Below are positions 5,443-6,646 of a DNA stretch of 6,646 nucleotides, piece by piece (positions within the stretch are counted from its first letter, which is position 1; every line of letters starts with the position of its first letter). The notes beneath the pieces were generated by a model. It made no database searches. It saw only the letters and a list, made by a program, of their open reading frames with translations, and had not been told where the DNA came from. The translations under genes were made by a program, and so were the position numbers. The stretch covers positions 1-6,646 of the forward strand of contig JAOUOK010000094.1 in NCBI GenBank assembly GCA_029880425.1, read 5' to 3'. The stretch is from Gammaproteobacteria bacterium (GTDB taxonomy: Bacteria > Pseudomonadota > Gammaproteobacteria > UBA6429 > Thiohalophilaceae).

Positions 5443-5730
5443 ATGAAAATAGTATCCTATGCCATTATTCTTTCTTTGTTTCTGATTGCAGGTTGCCAGA
5501 CTAATCCAGAAAGTCCTGCTGCGCGTCAGTGCCAGTACCTGCTAAAAAAAGCAAACAAGGAACTGGATTTTGCCAAGGCGAGAGGTTTTTCCGGTACGGT
5601 GGAATATTCCAAGGCGGCAACGTTACTTACCGGGGCATCTATTCAATATGAATTTGGAAAATATCCAAATTGTATTAATAAAGTGAAACGTGCCAGGAAT
5701 TTTATTAAAAAGTCCCAGTTGAAAAAATAA
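5443..5730 (+). CDS. Small outer-membrane lipoprotein of unknown function
   Basis: The product is 95 residues. A short signal peptide ends in a lipobox, I15-A16-G17-C18, so Cys18 should be lipidated. The residue after it is Gln, not Asp, which favours sorting to the outer membrane. The mature part of about 78 residues looks mostly helical and basic, with many Lys/Ala (LLKKANKELDFAKARG; KVKRARNFIKKSQ). Two more cysteines, Cys30 and Cys77, may form a disulfide joining the first and last helices. I recall similar small lipoproteins in other gammaproteobacteria but recognise no named family or function. It stands alone, divergent from the operon on its left and convergent with gor, with a strong ribosome site before it and a terminator directly after it. 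Confidence 0.85.
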   Translation: MKIVSYAIILSLFLIAGCQTNPESPAARQCQYLLKKANKELDFAKARGFSGTVEYSKAATLLTGASIQYEFGKYPNCINKVKRARNFIKKSQLKK

Positions 5731-5733
5731 AAA

Positions 5734-5763
5734 TACAGCAGGTTTTATCCTGCTGTACTTTTA
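5734..5763. terminator. Bidirectional terminator between lipoprotein gene and gor
   Basis: A perfect 9-bp stem, TACAGCAGG (5734-5742) with CCTGCTGTA (5749-5757), has a 6-base loop. It starts 3 bases after the lipoprotein stop and is followed on the + strand by CTTTTA. On the minus strand it is followed by a long U-rich tract from the A-rich stretch at 5722-5733, so it should also end gor transcription, whose stop is at 5785. Confidence 0.9.
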
Positions 5764-5784
5764 TTGCTATTTATAACGCGCTAT

Positions 5785-6646
5785 TTAACGCATCGTAACC
5801 AGTTCTTCTGAGCTGGTTGGGTGTATCGCAACAACATTATCAAAGTCTTTCTTGGTTGCGCCCATTTTAATGGCAACACCAAAACCCTGTAACATCTCAT
5901 CTGCACCCTTACCAATAATATGAATGCCCACGACTTTTTCCTGTGCACCAACACAGACTAACTTCATTGCTGTTTGTTGCTTGTGTTCAACTAAAGCATG
6001 ATACATCGCGGTAAAACTGGTCTGGTATACACGTACCGCATCGCCATGTTCTATACGCGCTTGTTCTTCGGTTAATCCCATTGTGCCAATAGGCGGGTGA
6101 CTGAACATCACGGTGGGAATATTTGTATAGTCGAGTTTTCGGTCCGGCATATTATTAAACAAGCGATCTGATAAACGACGTGCTGCATTTATTGCCACGG
6201 GTGTAAGCTGGGCTTCACCAATAACATCACCCACCGCGTAAACACCTTTGACATTGGTTTCCTGGAATTCATTAACAGGGATATAACCCTGATCAGTAGA
6301 GTTAATCCCTGCAGCATCCAGGCTCAGGGGAGCCGTGTTAGGTGCACGACCAATGGCCCAAATAAGTGCATCAAGATTTTCCAGCACAATACCACCCTGG
6401 CAATGAACGGTTAATGTTCCGTCTTCATTTTTATCAATGCGTTCAACATTAATGCGGGTCATTAAATTTACGCCGGCATTAATCATGTCTTCCATTAATG
6501 TTTCACGCAGCATGGCATCGAAGCTGCCAAGGAAATGTTCACGGCGTAATAACATCGATACCTCGCTACCCAGGCCGTTGAGCACACCCGCAAGCTCAAC
6601 CGCGATATAACCGGCACCCACTACGGCAACACGTTTAGGTTGTTGT
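5785..6646 (-). CDS. gor: Glutathione reductase, C-terminal two thirds (N-terminus off window)
   Basis: The last 286 residues are visible and the frame stays open to the right edge. The GTG at 6621 is an internal Val of the [18 protein letters not shown]-binding motif, not a start. Against E. coli Gor (450 aa) about 164 residues are missing, including the FAD-binding start and the redox-active disulfide. The visible part has [10 protein letters not shown], the FAD-contacting YAVGDV, the dimer-domain stretches [13 protein letters not shown] and [12 protein letters not shown], and the C-terminal HPTSSEE, whose His/Glu pair (H439/E444 in E. coli) is the active-site acid/base. The enzyme reduces glutathione disulfide with NADPH in the cytoplasm. 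One NADPH-phosphate arginine is present (E. coli R198, codon 6544-6546), but the second (R204) is Gly (codon 6526-6528). The gene converges with the lipoprotein gene; its promoter is outside the window. Confidence 0.95.
   Translation of the reverse strand, partial: QQPKRVAVVGAGYIAVELAGVLNGLGSEVSMLLRREHFLGSFDAMLRETLMEDMINAGVNLMTRINVERIDKNEDGTLTVHCQGGIVLENLDALIWAIGRAPNTAPLSLDAAGINSTDQGYIPVNEFQETNVKGVYAVGDVIGEAQLTPVAINAARRLSDRLFNNMPDRKLDYTNIPTVMFSHPPIGTMGLTEEQARIEHGDAVRVYQTSFTAMYHALVEHKQQTAMKLVCVGAQEKVVGIHIIGKGADEMLQGFGVAIKMGATKKDFDNVVAIHPTSSEELVTMR

Noticed and set aside
6619..6621. GTG start for the glutathione reductase fragment
   Set aside because: The codon is the Val inside the conserved [10 protein letters not shown] motif, and the frame continues upstream with family-like sequence to the window edge.
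1..6646. Mobile element, CRISPR array, tRNA or defence system
   Set aside because: I saw no transposase, integrase, terminal repeats with target duplications, regularly spaced repeats or tRNA cloverleaf. The only large repeat is the EF-hand gene duplication.

Overview
The window looks like the chromosome of a moderately AT-rich, non-enteric gammaproteobacterium. The YrdA-type carbonic anhydrase homologue, the LdhA-type D-lactate dehydrogenase and the glutathione reductase all resemble the E. coli proteins closely from memory. Near-consensus CRP (cAMP receptor protein) sites and a lipoprotein with an outer-membrane-type signal fit the same group. I cannot name a genus. No tRNA, rRNA, CRISPR array, transposase or integrase is visible.

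Left region (1 to about 1260): two tandem, same-strand (-) genes encode paralogous secreted proteins with two EF-hand/dockerin-like calcium loops. The left copy runs off the window. The pair share about 90% of bases over the first 137 bases of coding sequence. They also share a colinear promoter region: a CRP-like site about 100 bp upstream of each start codon, and, exactly 39 bp further upstream, an inverted repeat whose arms differ between the copies by a compensating base change. The left copy carries 34 extra residues, rich in Arg, His and Ser, between the two loops. A strong intrinsic terminator (618-649) separates the copies.

Middle region (1301-5341): four (-) strand genes with no spacing to speak of look like one operon. 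In transcription order they are a gamma-carbonic anhydrase/YrdA family protein, a membrane diguanylate cyclase (dCache sensor, Aer-like PAS, GGEEF with an intact I-site), an LdhA-type D-lactate dehydrogenase, and an AAG/MPG-family alkylpurine DNA glycosylase. Junctions are a TAATG overlap, a 4-base gap and a TAA-ATG abutment, so translational coupling is likely. No obvious pathway unites them; hypoxic or fermentative adaptation with c-di-GMP signalling is only a guess.

Right region (5342-6646): a 101-bp divergent intergenic region with a hairpin precedes a (+) strand gene for a 95-aa lipoprotein of unknown function. That gene converges on the C-terminal two thirds of a glutathione reductase (gor, cut by the right edge), and a bidirectional terminator lies between them. 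The visible Gor lacks one of the two arginines that bind the NADPH 2'-phosphate in the E. coli enzyme.

The most unusual content is the duplicated EF-hand gene pair with its paired promoter elements and the basic insertion in one copy. I see no clear evidence of a complete new defence or mobile system here.
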